This document shows positions 45,945 through 57,663 of a stretch of DNA of 64,000 nucleotides, piece by piece. A program made the position numbers and the translations under genes. Every line of letters begins with the position of its first letter. The stretch's first letter is position 1. Below the pieces are notes generated by a model that had not been told where the DNA came from, made no database searches, and was given only the letters and a program-made list of their open reading frames with translations. Location of the stretch: NCBI RefSeq assembly GCF_904849725.1, contig NC_058518.1:218500741-218564740 (forward strand). Reading direction: 5' to 3'. Origin of the DNA: Hordeum vulgare subsp. vulgare. Its lineage: Eukaryota > Streptophyta > Magnoliopsida > Poales > Poaceae.

Positions 45945-48900
45945 AAGGGTTTTCCCCTCCCACACACCTTATTTATATGTTGGTGTAGGTTGCTTGCAAG
46001 CATATGCATGTGGTTCAAGTCATGTGCATGTGTGTGTGTGGCACTAGGGTGCATATGTGGCTTATCTTGTGTAGGAGTGATTGTGTAGATTTCATGTGTA
46101 GGTGATATTATTATGATGTGCTTGTTGCTTGTGATGGTGTGGTGATGTGCCAATGCACATACTCATGAGGACTACCTCTCATGTACCCCCATTGGTGTTG
46201 TGTTCATGTGTAGAGCTTGTGTAGATTATTATTCTAGTGAATAGCACATGTGATGATGCACTATTCACTATATAGGATTCTATGTAGTTTTTATTTCCTA
46301 GTTTGTGCTCACTTGCTCCAAGCACGTGCATAGGTATTTTATATGCTTTTGGGGTAGAAAGATCCCAGGAATCCATTTGTGAAATCATTTTTGCCATTGG
46401 AACATTTTCTGGAGATGACATATTTCATTTTTCTTCTATGTTTAGAGCTTGGTTGCATGTGATGGGGTGAGCCCATGTTTTGGTTCTTGGTTGTGGTAGT
46501 AGAGGGTGACCCCCTCTACCACATGTTGGTTTCATTTCATGATTAGGAATCCATATGTGCAAGTAGTGCCCAATCAAAATAGGCATGTGGCTGAAATTCC
46601 AGATTAGTGAAAATGCTTCTGTGTAGGTCAATGTGTTGTGATCTAGCCTTAGCTTTCAACTTGAAAGTTGAAGCTGATATGTTGTTCTAGCTCCCTATAA
46701 ATTTTCATTCCATTTGGAGTCTTGTAGATATTGTTTTGTCTGCAGTCAAAATGCTTCAGAGCATAGACACATAGTAAGAATCTGGAATTTGCACTAAGTC
46801 CCTGAAATCTGATATTTTTGGGCACGTTTGCAGCCTTGTAACTTTCTTTGTTTAACTCCTTTGTGTGATATTCGTGCTTGTGCTTGAAGTACTCTTGGAT
46901 AGCTACATCCACATATCTTATTTGGCATGTTTAGGTGGTTGTATGTGCTTTGCATGTAGCTCACGAAGTGCTATGATGCAGTTTATGGCAGATTGTGTAG
47001 ATTTGGTATTTTGATGATTGTGAGTGCTTAGTTGATGATGTGTTTTTCTTATTTGCTCCACCCCATCCATGTTGGATGGTTTTATGTCTTGGCTACCTGC
47101 AAATACCATAGTTGAGCCATTGGAGTGTGTGGAGATGAATTTGACACGTAGGGCTTCATTTCTTGTTTCGTTGATTCTTTTTGATCCGTAGCTCCGATTG
47201 CAATGTTCTATTTATGGTTTTGCATTGTTTTCATGAGACTCATCTGATCATGGCATTATAATGCATGTCAAAATAGTTTAGGATGCAGTTCTGTCCAGGA
47301 ACATGTATTTACTTCTCATGCTTGTGCTAGTGATAGAAATAGTGATGCATGCTCATATTCATCTCATGCATCATGTGCCTGTTGCATATTGAGGTTCTGT
47401 TGTTCATTGGATGTTATTCTTATGTTGGGTAGCACCGGGATCGTAGAACGAGTAAGTGGATTCGGGAGAGTACGTGCAGGACGATCAAGAACCAATCCAG
47501 CTGAGGATATCACAGGCAAGATGATATGACCTTGATTCCATCTCTAGACTTGTTGTGTTGGATTATGTTTCCTTTGTCATATGCTCGCTGCCTACCACTG
47601 AAATATTTGCCTCCTGATTGGCCATGAAACCCAAACACTTATCCCTTCCTAGCAAAACTTGAATGGCTGAGTAGGCTTTGCTCAGCTACTAATGTTAGCG
47701 TTGCTAGATGCACGTGCTTTGTATCATGTGATAACATGAGCTTGATATCATCATCTTAATTCTGTTATCTAATTAATGCACCTATATAGTTGGTAAATAA
47801 CGGAAGGCCTAGCCTTTTGTCGAGTGTTTTGTTCCGTTATTGCCGCCATAGTTACCGGCTACCGGTGTTTCATTCCATATTGATCGCTCCTAACACGTTC
47901 GGGTTGTTATGGGGACCCCCTCGATAAATCCCGTAGTGTTAAGACTTGTCCGACACGACCCAACATTGGTGTTAATCTTATAATCACTTAATAATAATCT
48001 GCATAGGGAATGGCCTCCCCGAGGAATTTAATCAACAAATCGGGACAGTGCTCCTCATGACTGTTGGTCCAAACTAGAGCACTGTACGGGGCCAACTCAG
48101 GGCAACTTGAGAGATTTCTATCAGGCCACTTTACGCGTTGTTCATCCAGCATGTCCTGAGACTAAGATACGCAGCTCTTATCAGGGTCGTCGACACGTCG
48201 GGAGGTCCTGCTAGTCTTGTCTTACCTTAGCGATATATCTTGCGTATAGGAATCCCGGTGAAGCTTTGGTTCTAAGGAATCCGAGGAGATCACGAGATCC
48301 GTGATAGAGGATTACTTTGCGGCCCGTGTACGTTTGTGATGGACTAGTAGAGCACCCCTGCAGGGTTTAATCTTTCGGAAAGCCGTGCCCACGGTTATGT
48401 GGCAACTTGGAATATTTTGTTAACATCCGGTAATAGATAACTTAAACATAAGCTAATAAAATTGCCAACAGTGTGTGTAACCGTGACTGTCCCCTTCGAA
48501 GATCTCTCTTCGATCGGGAACACGGTGGGGTTATGATTGACGTAGGTAGGTGTTCAGGATCACCTAGTGATCATCTATCATCGACCGCTAGTCTAGACCA
48601 CCTTCATATATGTTCTAGGTAAGTTAGCCACCATATTAAGCTTAGGATGCTGCAACCTAAATACTCCACCTTTCCAACCTAATAACTTGACTAGTTCTCA
48701 CACCAAGGTCATAGATTGCTGAGTCCCCGTGGCTCAGAGATTCCTTCACAACACCAACAGGTTCAGGTACCCCCAAGACAGGTGATCCCGATGGCACGCA
48801 GCTGGCGTGGCAGTACGATGAGGAGAACGACCGCCTGTACGTGAACTGTCCAGAAGATTGAGGTGTGGTCGTGATCGTGGGCCAGCAGGCAGGGTAGCAT

Positions 48901-49125
48901 AGTCATTTCCCATGTTTTGTAGTCCGTAGTGGAACTACCTTGATTGTATGCGTGATGTACTCTGATATATTTATGAGATGGCAATTGAATCCCTGATTGT
49001 CATTCTGTTGATATTATATATATGCTATGTTACCATGTTTTACGAGACGCTTAGTTGCGCTCCTTTCCAATTCGGGGCCTCAATCCCTAGATCGAAAAGG
49101 ACCGCATCTTAGTCATTACACTTTG

Positions 49126-49799
49126 TCTACCGGTATGATACTTGCCCGAGATTTGATCGTCGATATCCCCATACCTTGTTCAATCTTGTTGCCGGCAAGT
49201 TTCTTTACTTGTTCCGTAACACATCCTCACGTGGCTAACTCCTTAGTCACATTGAGCTCATTATGATGATGCATTACCGAGTGCGCCCAGAGATACCTCT
49301 CCATCACACGGAGTGAGAAATCCCAGTCTCGATTCGTACCAACCCAACAGACACTTTCGGAGATACGTGTAGTGCACCTTTATAATCACCGAGTTACATT
49401 GTGACATTTGGTACACCCAAAGAACTCCTACGGTATCCGGGAGTTGCACAATCACATGGTGTAAGGAAATGATACTCGACATTTGAAAAGCTTTAGCAGA
49501 CGAACAATACGATCTAGTGCTATGCTTAGGATTGGGTCTTGTCCATCACATCATTCTCCTAATGATGTGATCCCGTTATCAATGACATCCAATGTCCATG
49601 ATCAGGAAACAATGACCATCTATTGACCAACGAGCTAGCCAACTAGAGGCTCACTAGGGACACATTGTGGTCTATGTATTCACACATGTATTACGGTTTC
49701 CGGTTAATACAATTATATCATGAATAATGGACAATTATCATGAACTAGGAAATATAATAATAACCACTTTATTATTTCCTCTAGGGCATATTTCCAACA
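49126..49799 (-). repeat. 5' LTR of Angela element, distal part
   Basis: Resumes the LTR after N (TCTACCGGTATGATACTTGC follows the second CTTTG). It ends TTTCCAACA at 49799, i.e. TGTTGGAAA on the minus strand. Aligns with 25588-26261. Confidence 0.9.
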
Positions 49800-50337
49800 C
49801 AAACCCCGAGTGCAGTATTAAGGTCTAAGATAGGATGTAAAGACGTTGGGATCAATATCAATGTTGTAGAATTCCAAGCAGATCTCGTAGTTTTGGATTC
49901 GCCAGGCTTGGACGTTATCCTTGGCATGAATTGGTTGACCAAGCACCAAGTCTTGTTGGACTGTGCCAAGAGGACCGTTACTATGACCAATAGACAAGGA
50001 GTCGAAGTCAAGTTTGCTCCCAACCCTACCTCCGCTCAAATCCCTCGGGTTAACTGTCTATCGCGAATTGAGTTGGATCAAGTACCGGTGGTATGTGAAT
50101 ACCCGGATGTCTTTCCTGATGAGCTGCCCGGAATGCGTCCTGACCACGACATCGAGTTCATTATTGAGTTTATGCATGGAGTAGGACCCATCTATAAGAA
50201 TACCAATAGAATGGGATCCTAAGAGCTGGCTGAACTGAAGAATCAACTGGCTGAGCAACTCAAGGATTCATTCGCTCTAGTGCCTCTCCTTGGGGATCGA
50301 CTATTCTATTTGTGTCGAAGAGGGACAAAACTATCAT
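49800..50337 (+). pseudogene. Gypsy element H protease end and truncated RT start
   Basis: Continues H pol after the Angela insertion. It contains the second protease block LDVILGMNWLTKHQ (from about 49908), then the RT linker VPVVCEYPDVFPDELPG and a TAA after MGS (50220). It then runs into the RT N-terminus (SFALVPLLGD corresponds, frameshifted, to the usual S-P-W-G region). The frame stops being RT at about 50337, where LTR sequence begins. Everything from the RT palm to the polypurine tract is missing. Confidence 0.82.
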
Positions 50338-51157
50338 GTAATATACCGCGTGTCATGGATGACACGGAAGTTCCCCTAGTCTTGTGGATATAGCGCGCAA
50401 CCTTTTAGAGTGTAAAACTATTAGAATAGTCGTGTCCAGAGTCAAGGACAGTTGGGTAATCCTGCTTAAACTACCTCCAGAAGTTTTCGCATAAACCAAG
50501 TATGCGTGTGTGAGAAAAGTGATTGTGTGAGAAAGATGTCAGTGTGATTCATGAGCTAAGTCAGACAACTTGGCATGACGGTTAGACATGGGATGTTCAA
50601 CCCTTAGTTGATATCGATATCTGTAACCCGTTTGTATGGATATTGGCTGCCCTATGATGCAGACCTTCCAAGATATTGATCATGTCATTGCATTTAGAAA
50701 TTAGCCTTCAGCAAATTACCTATCTCGTGCTATTTCATGTTTTGTCAATACGTTGTTCCACGACATGGGTTGCTTGCGAGTACATTCAAAGTACTCATTG
50801 GTTTGCCACTGGTTATTTAATTGGCCACACATGGAAAAGCAGGAATAAGGAGAAGAGTTCATTTGTGACGTACATGCGAATTAGGTCCCTTCCTAGTAAG
50901 AATGCCTATAGGGATAAGGCATATGGCATGGGTTCGCGCTTTCGTTCAAGAATTCCGCTGCTAGTTATGTTTGGTGTGTTGGCCTTCAAGGCCCTATCTA
51001 TGTAAGACTTGACCTTAATGGTCTCTATTTGTTTCAAACGGTATGTATGGATGTAAGACTCATGTCATTCATCTTCTATGTGTTCACTGAGCACTGATCT
51101 TTGGGATCACTTTACACGTGCATTCGGTGATCACAACTTAGAATTTGGGTCCCCACA
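50338..51157 (+). repeat. 3' LTR of Gypsy element H, last 820 bp only
   Basis: Matches 19564-20383 in the 5' LTR from TAATATACC to GGGTCCCCACA. The start of this LTR is missing, fused to pol. ATACC (51158-51162) would be the TSD; the left copy is outside the window. Confidence 0.85.
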
Positions 51158-51162
51158 ATACC

Positions 51163-51565
51163 AAAAACATGTGTGATGACTGACTAAAGTGTCGCTATAT
51201 GTGTAACGATTCATCTATCAAACGGACTCCGAATGCGACAAAATTTGGCAAGCGACCTACCTATATTAAAATAAGACCGCACGCCAACTTTGAACCGATT
51301 CGGAGAATGTTCTATACACACTTTGAAAAACAATATTTTAACAATGTCGCGGGCGCGTGCGTGTCTGGTTGGTATCAAAACGGTCGACGACAAGAGCAGG
51401 AAGAATCAACAACTAATAACGGGCGCAAGTTTTTGAAAAATGATAGTGTCGATGCAATGCTGATGATGTGCATAATGCGATGATGAATGCGACAAACAAA
51501 TAAAGCAGATGACGACAACAGAATAAAAGGGGAATCGTCTGGAGCGTCGGTTCCGAGATGTTACA
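51163..51565 (-). repeat. 3' LTR fragment of element M (U3 start)
   Basis: About 400 bp, homologous to 58985-59389. On the minus strand it starts TGTAACATCTCGGAACC at 51565. It is truncated at its other side exactly where element H's LTR ends. Confidence 0.75.
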
Positions 51566-51577
51566 ACTCTCCTCCAC
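51566..51577 (-). other. Polypurine tract of element M
   Basis: GTGGAGGAGAGT on the minus strand lies immediately before the LTR start, preceded by TCTCGGGTCGAGATC, a stretch commonly found just upstream of Gypsy 3' LTRs. Confidence 0.7.
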
Positions 51578-53830
51578 TAACAAGAGATCTCGACCCGAGA
51601 TCTAGGAATGAGAAGAGAAAGAGGAAAGGAAGAGGTAAAACTTAGTTGCTTATTTGAAAAACGAATGTAACCAACGAACTTAAAGGTTAAAAAAGAGTTG
51701 AAGAATGACATAAGGAACACGCAATAATTCAAAATAAATTTGGGCAACACTTCGGTAGAAAAGAGAGGAAAAACTTGATAAGATGGAAAGAACTTGAAAG
51801 AGAATACAACACTCCGGTTAAATGGACAAGCAAGGAAAGAGCATGATCTTAACAAAACAAGATGATGGATTAAAGAGAGGAACCTCCGGAACAAAAGAAT
51901 GATCAAAAGAAATGAAGGTTGAAAGAATAAGATTATGACCTTGCAAAGATTTAGATGGGAATTCACGAAGAGATACTTTAGAAGACTAAAAGATCCGAAA
52001 AAGAAAAGATAAACAACTTAGAATCGACAATTTGATATCATGGACAACAACGGAAGAAGGATTTAAATCACTTCAAGGAAACAAGAATAATAATTATGTT
52101 CTGCCTCTTCTTCATCAAGTTAAATTGATGATAAGCAACGGATGTAGCATACCACTAATTCTTCTTGAGAAAGATAGACTAGAGATATTGCATAGAATTC
52201 ACAAATGAATGAGGATACACGAATGAATTGAATAGATGAGAACAAAGAGATCATGAGCCGCCTAGCAGAAACTTGAATGAAACACCAGAATAACTGAGAT
52301 ATGAACGAAGAAACAACAATTGAGAAGAATTTTGAGAACAAAAGATGAAAGCTGAGAATGAAGGATACTTTTGAAAGGATGGCCTTCGGAGGATCGAGAA
52401 ATTGAACACAACAGTGAAATGCGTCGGATAGATTTGGAAGGAATCTCTCATGATCAAAAGAAATTGAAGAGGGCTGCAACAAGCTAAGATGACGAATCTT
52501 CAGAAGAGCGGATAAAGATTCAAGCGGAACTCATCTTCGATTTTCAATGCATAGAATGATGGCAAGAAGCACCATCAAGAATTACCGAGACAATCCAGAA
52601 TAATGAATAGGGAAAAAAGTTGGGCCAACGAAGGAAATAATTCACATCGATCTTGAAGAAGGAATATGACTGATGAGAATCATTCTTATGTCATATTGAA
52701 AAGAACTTGATATCTCCGGAAAAGATTAGAAGAGCGAGGTAAGGTCCTGGGAAAAAATAGTGGGTTATGATCCCACTCAAAGAGAACACCGTTGAAACGA
52801 TTGCTAAGAAAGATTGATTGCATGGGAACAAATTAAAAACATGATGAGGTGAGAACACCAAAATAATTGAAAGGATTTGAATGGAAACATGGATCTTCTG
52901 AGATATCTTCTACACTCTGGGTAGAGTAGAGATGGGAATAAATAAGAGAGGCTTGAATAAGAATTTCCAACATGAGAAAAATTTATTGGATGAAAAGGAT
53001 ATGATGAACACAGAAGATTGAATTAAATCCGCTAAAGAGAAAACAAGAATGAAGAATGATGAACTTAGCACTGAAGCATCTTCACAATGAATCAACGACA
53101 ATATTGGTAGAAAAGATTGCAGAAGCATCAATGTAAACAAATTCACCTGGATGATAACTTAATCATTGAAGAAAAGGGCGGGAGGGTGGGACAAAACAAA
53201 GACAACTTGGCATAGATGAGACGAACTCCGAAAAAAGAAGTATGAGGATTGATATGCAAATATTGGTGAGGGTTGAATTACTTGAAGAGAAGTACAATGG
53301 TTGAAAGAATTTCATGACAACTCCGGTTGAACAAAAGGATTAGCAATCCCATCAAAACATGAGAACACCACTTAGGAATGATATGAAATCACCACTTGAC
53401 ATCGAAGAAACTCAAATTACCAAAGCCCAACAAAAATGAAGGATGAGGCTTGCAGATTAAGCCGGAAATAAATACATAACAGAGATTCCTCCCGATATTT
53501 TCATGGTAATATTTGCACGGGCTCGATCGTACATTGGATTGTCATATTGAAATAACGCTTGAATATGCTCCCTAGGCGAAGCGAACTATAAGGCTTGACG
53601 AAGCATTTCGAGACTGTCCTGTGTAAGAAAGACTGTGAAGAAACAAACCACTAGATGTTAAACCCCAACCTCACATCATGCATCTATTGGAAGAAAATCC
53701 TAGGTAACTACTTGAATTCCCAGCCGATAACTCCTGAAATCTTTCTGGTTATGCAATCTGCTCCAACAGATACACGGAGTAATTACTGAATAAATCACTC
53801 AACTCCTAGCAATAAACCATCCTATGATCG
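51578..53830 (-). other. Non-coding interior of element M
   Basis: Strongly purine-biased on the plus strand (pyrimidine-rich on the element's own strand), with many GAA/GATGA words and no gag or pol similarity in any frame. The minus-strand ORFs here (for example 51577-51966, 52120-52482) are low-complexity Phe/Ser/Leu/Ile chains that follow from base composition. The right-hand end (about 53590-53830) resembles the post-PBS leader of element N. Confidence 0.55.
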
Positions 53831-56800
53831 ATGAAGAAGAAAAAGAAGAACTCCAAATCAAACAAGCATCGCTCTCACGACAAACTATCGCTTTACCTGT
53901 ACCTACAATTGTTGTTGTAGTAATCTCTGAGCCAGAAGGACTCAACAATCTCATTTCCAAAGGTATCAAGACTAGCAAATCTTAATGGGTGAGGTATAGT
54001 TAAGTTGTGAGGCTGCAGCAAGCACTAAGCTCTTATTTGAGTGGCTAACTTATGAGTAAAAGAATACGAGGGGGGTGACCTATGCATAAACAGTCGTGAA
54101 GTAATAATGATGAAGAAATGATCCTGAACATCTACTTACAAGTCAAGCATAACCCCACCGTGTCCTCTCTAAGATTGACAACTCACAAGAAGAGACAGTC
54201 ACGGTTACGCACACAGTTGGCATATTTTAGTTGAGTTTGTTTCAAGTTTGCTATGACCGGGTGTTAAATAGAATTTCTAAGTTGCCACATAACCGCGGGC
54301 ACGGCTCTCAGAAAGATTTAGCCCTGGAGGGGTTGTTCCAACTCATCCATCTCAAACTAGCCACAAGATGCGTGGAAAACCTCAACCATGGAAAACCTAT
54401 AGTCTCCTCGGAATCCCGATGGAAAACCTCAACCTCATGATAGCCCAAAGTATCCTCAAAATCCCAGTGCACAAGATAAGTCATAGAAGGTAAAACAAAT
54501 TCAGCAAGGCTGCCCGACGTTTCGATGAACCCGATAGGACCCGAATATCTCGTTCTCAAGACCCGACCGGATTAGAAGTACGTACGATGACCTGGTAGAA
54601 ATCTCTTAAATTGCGCTCGGGTGGCCCCGCTAGTGGCTCTGTTTTGGACCAACAATGACGAGGAGCACTGGCCCGGGGGTTGATTAATTATCCATGGGTT
54701 AATTACTCCCTATGTAGGATTATTAGTTACTAGGCAAATATAGTACCAAAGTTGGACCGTGCAGGAAGAGTTTTAATCTAAGACAAATTATCAAGGGGGC
54801 CCATAACAACCCCAAGCATGTTAGGATGCTCAATATGGAACATAACACCTATACACAAGTAACTAGGCCGACAAAGATGGATCAAAACACCGAGCCAAAA
54901 GGCAAGCCTTCCACCTTTTACTAAGTATATAGGTGCATTAACTTAAATAGCAATAATATTGTGATATATTAAGGAACCCATATTGACACATGGAAAGCAA
55001 CTTGCACCTCCAACTAGAAACGCTATAAGAAAGGATGAGCAAGCTGTAACATAGCCAAACAAAGCTTTGATATCATGTGGAGGGGGTTAGAGGCTTTTTA
55101 TGACAATGTTGGAAGGCTTGACATTTAAGTGGTAGGTAATGAGACATAACGATAGAATCGAGACAACTAGCATAGCAATCATAGTAGTGGTTTCCAGGGA
55201 AATGATCATCTTGTCTAAGATCCTGCTTAGAAGAATAACGAATCTGTGAAGTAGACGAACAAACGTAGTCAAAACAATCCTCACACTCCAACACACTTGA
55301 GGACCCTATCGAGAAGAAGCAATTCTTAAACAAAAAATCAACACATGACAACACCACAACATATTTGTGACATGATGCACAATTAAATATGTGCATATCC
55401 ATACGATTATGCAAGGCATGACAAGCATAACAATCATATCCTACATGTTAAATGAAATACAATATGCAACGAGTTACATATTGACGAAACTCCACATTTG
55501 AATTACTTAGTTCACTCCTGTTTTGGTACACGAATATATTAAATGTTATTAACATGGCAAGAGGTGAAACATGAACAAACAATTTATCTAGGCATTTTAA
55601 ATAAGGTCGGAAACATCATATTTTAAATTTATTAAACTGGAAAAACAAAATGCACCATGGGATTCTACACGTCATTGTAGTCGATTTACATATATATATC
55701 ATCTAAAACGAAGCTACGGACTAAAAGATATGACCAACACAAGATAATATGTCATGTATGTAAAATGTATGCAAATGACAACCACAAGTATGTCAAGTCA
55801 TGGATGTAAAAAGATATAATGGAACCACATGAAATTCTAGACAAGTTTAAATGAGGCCGGAACAACGAATAACAATTTCAAAAAGTCCTCATATGCAATT
55901 TAAGATTTCGTATTTTAAGATTTCGTATTCTTCTACATATAACCGAATATTAGAGTTGTTAAATAGCAATATAAAGGCCACCATGTTATTTTACACATTT
56001 TTATAGTAGGGTTACATATATAAAATATTTTAATCAGAGCTACGGTTCTTTAGTTATGAAATAAATCATTTAACATGGCAATCTATGCAAGTTAATGCTA
56101 ACAACAAGTTTAACATTTTGAATATGGGTGAAAGTTAGATATTACTAATCTATACTAAATTCTGAACATTTTATATATTTAATTTATTTTAATCCGATGC
56201 ACGGTTTGTGAGATATTAAATGCATGAAGTCTAGGGTTTTTTGTGCAAATCTGTTATTCAGTGGATAATTAGGCAAATTCGTTGTGAGGAAGAAAAAAAA
56301 TACAATGGGCCGAATCTGTTGGAAGCAACACAACTATGATACGCCCAGGGTGAAAGATTGGGCTAAGGGGGACGTTCACCACGCGGGCCTGAAAGCGAGC
56401 ACATCTGGTGTGCTAGGCCTGGGCCTTTGCACGCAGCTGGGCCGTGGCGAGACTGGACCATGTCTGCCCCGATCGGATCTACGCACGGTGTCATCTCGGG
56501 CGGTTGACACAGGTAGGCGAGCTCCTCGCTCGTTGCAGGGGCGGCGCAACAGGAGGCAGCTCCAGCGAGGCGAGGAGATGGCCGGACGGAGCTTGGGCGG
56601 CGGGACGTGCGGATTCGTCACCGAGGGGACATGGTCTGGGGCGCAGGGAAGCTCGAGGTAGCGGAGGTCCATGGCGCTGCCGTGCGTGCTCGCAGGCACG
56701 CAACAAAGCTGATAGCAACAGCGACCGTTCCAGGAAGCAGAGCAGGGGCGGCGCTGGTGCTTTCGGCGTGCTTGCGACATGGAGATGGCGGGGATTGACC

Positions 56801-57351
56801 GGGAAGAGGCGGCGCTCGATGCGCGGCTGTCGGTTCTTCGGCGAGGACGATGACTGTTTGCGGAACTTCCATGGAGGGGTGGAGTTCCTGCTGGAGAGAG
56901 AGAGAGCCGAGGTGAGAGAGAGGGGACGAGAGAGAGGCAAGAGGGAGAGAGATCGGGTTTGCGCGGCGGTGTGACCTGACAGCGGCGGGGTCGGGGCAGC
57001 TTGTGGGGCGAGCTAGAGACTGGTGGCGCGAGGCTCCGGCTGCTGTCCATGGGTGGAGCTCGTGGACGGCCATGGGGACGCGTGACTCCTTGGCGATTGA
57101 GTGGCCGTGGGAGCTCCTGCTTTAGTGGTCGCGGAGACGAAGCCCTCTGCTCGAGTGCACACGCGTCCAGAGGCTATAGCGGCTGCGAGTATGGAGGCGC
57201 GGGGGTGAGATGGTTGGAGGTTTTGATCGAGAGGAGATATCACGAGGTGAAGGGGAATTGGTCGGGAACGAAATTGGAGACATGGGTGGAGGCCGCTGAG
57301 GGGATGGATGTGATAGCTAAATGATCTAGAATTAGGCTAGGGTTTCATCCG

Positions 57352-57361
57352 TTATATATAG
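57352..57361 (-). promoter_or_regulatory. TATA box of element M LTR
   Basis: CTATATATAA on the minus strand, followed by a GC-rich, C/T-rich leader in the leftward direction. The motif is near-palindromic and could also face the GDSL fragment on the plus strand. Confidence 0.5.
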
Positions 57362-57663
57362 CAGATAGCAGATAGGTTAGGGGTCAGGTTGTAGGCGGTG
57401 CGGGATGTGGCTGCCTGCCGAACAACGAAGGGGAGGCTGCATTTTTAGCGGCCACCGCAGGCAGCCCGCCTCACGCCGTTTCACTTTTGGCGGACAACGC
57501 GACAGCCCGCATGAGCCCCCCAACGACCCGCCAGACAGTCGGTGCTTGTACTGCAACTGAGTCAAGCTCGAAACGGTCATCCTTGACGGGGCAGCGACGA
57601 CGCGAGGGAGCCGAAGGCGGCCACGGAGGGCGCGGCGGGGGAGGCGTTTGGGTAGCTGCCATC

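Larger units (their letters stand above)
32700..49120 (+). mobile_element. Gypsy element N (Tekay-like chromovirus with 5.3-5.6-kb LTRs)
   Basis: A complete 16,421-bp plus-strand element in the Angela 5' LTR, bounded by TSD CTTTG (32695-32699 and 49121-49125). LTRs: 32700-38265 and 43814-49120. PBS at 38269, leader to 39321, gag-protease-RT-RNase H-integrase in the usual Gypsy order (39322-43775), and a chromodomain-like tail. All of pol from about 39570 is in one frame, but at least nine stop codons interrupt it and the RT catalytic aspartates are lost. LTRs differ by about 4% in a 200-bp sample compared by eye. Lineage is inferred from the gag, integrase and C-terminal motifs. Confidence 0.9.
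43814..49120 (+). repeat. 3' LTR of Gypsy element N
   Basis: 5,307 bp, TGTAATGCCCC to GTCATTACA, followed by TSD CTTTG. It has one copy of the 183-bp unit and carries both tRNA-like modules. A TG-CA end pair is present. Confidence 0.92.
24509..49799 (-). mobile_element. Angela-type Copia element, split by Gypsy element N
   Basis: Minus-strand Copia element: 3' LTR 24509-26261, RNase H/RT 26294-27845, integrase 28044-29287, gag 29387-30401, leader 30402-31610, PBS 31611-31625, 5' LTR 31627-32699 continued at 49126-49799. Its own length is about 8.87 kb once N and one CTTTG copy are removed, normal for Angela/BARE. TSD: CAAAC at 49800-49804 and CAAAA at 24504-24508 (one substitution). The LTRs are about 10% divergent in a 245-bp sample compared by eye, so it is old. 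All ORFs carry frameshifts or stops. Confidence 0.88.
9395..51157 (+). mobile_element. Gypsy element H, heavily invaded and internally deleted
   Basis: A plus-strand Gypsy element reconstructed around its insertions: 5' LTR (9395-11376 plus 18316-20383, its start displaced beyond the Maximus insertion), PBS (20388-20400), leader, pre-gag ORFs, gag, protease (24340-24508 continuing at 49800) and the first part of RT (to about 50337). A deletion then joins RT to the last 820 bp of the 3' LTR (50338-51157). Continuity across the insertions is shown by TSDs: CCCAC for the WHAM-type element, ACCCT for the solo LTR and CAAAC/CAAAA for Angela. The protease reading frame also resumes on the far side of Angela. 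I cannot name the family. Confidence 0.75.

Noticed and set aside
51577..53146. Membrane proteins suggested by Phe/Leu/Ile/Ser-rich minus-strand ORFs
   Set aside because: The hydrophobic look follows from pyrimidine-rich base composition. Several overlapping frames show the same character and none has a start context or family match.
56376..57073. Long overlapping ORFs on both strands (up to 224 codons) in GC-rich DNA
   Set aside because: These lie in the leader part of the M LTR. High GC removes stop codons in several frames at once, and products are Arg/Pro/Ser-rich with no motif.
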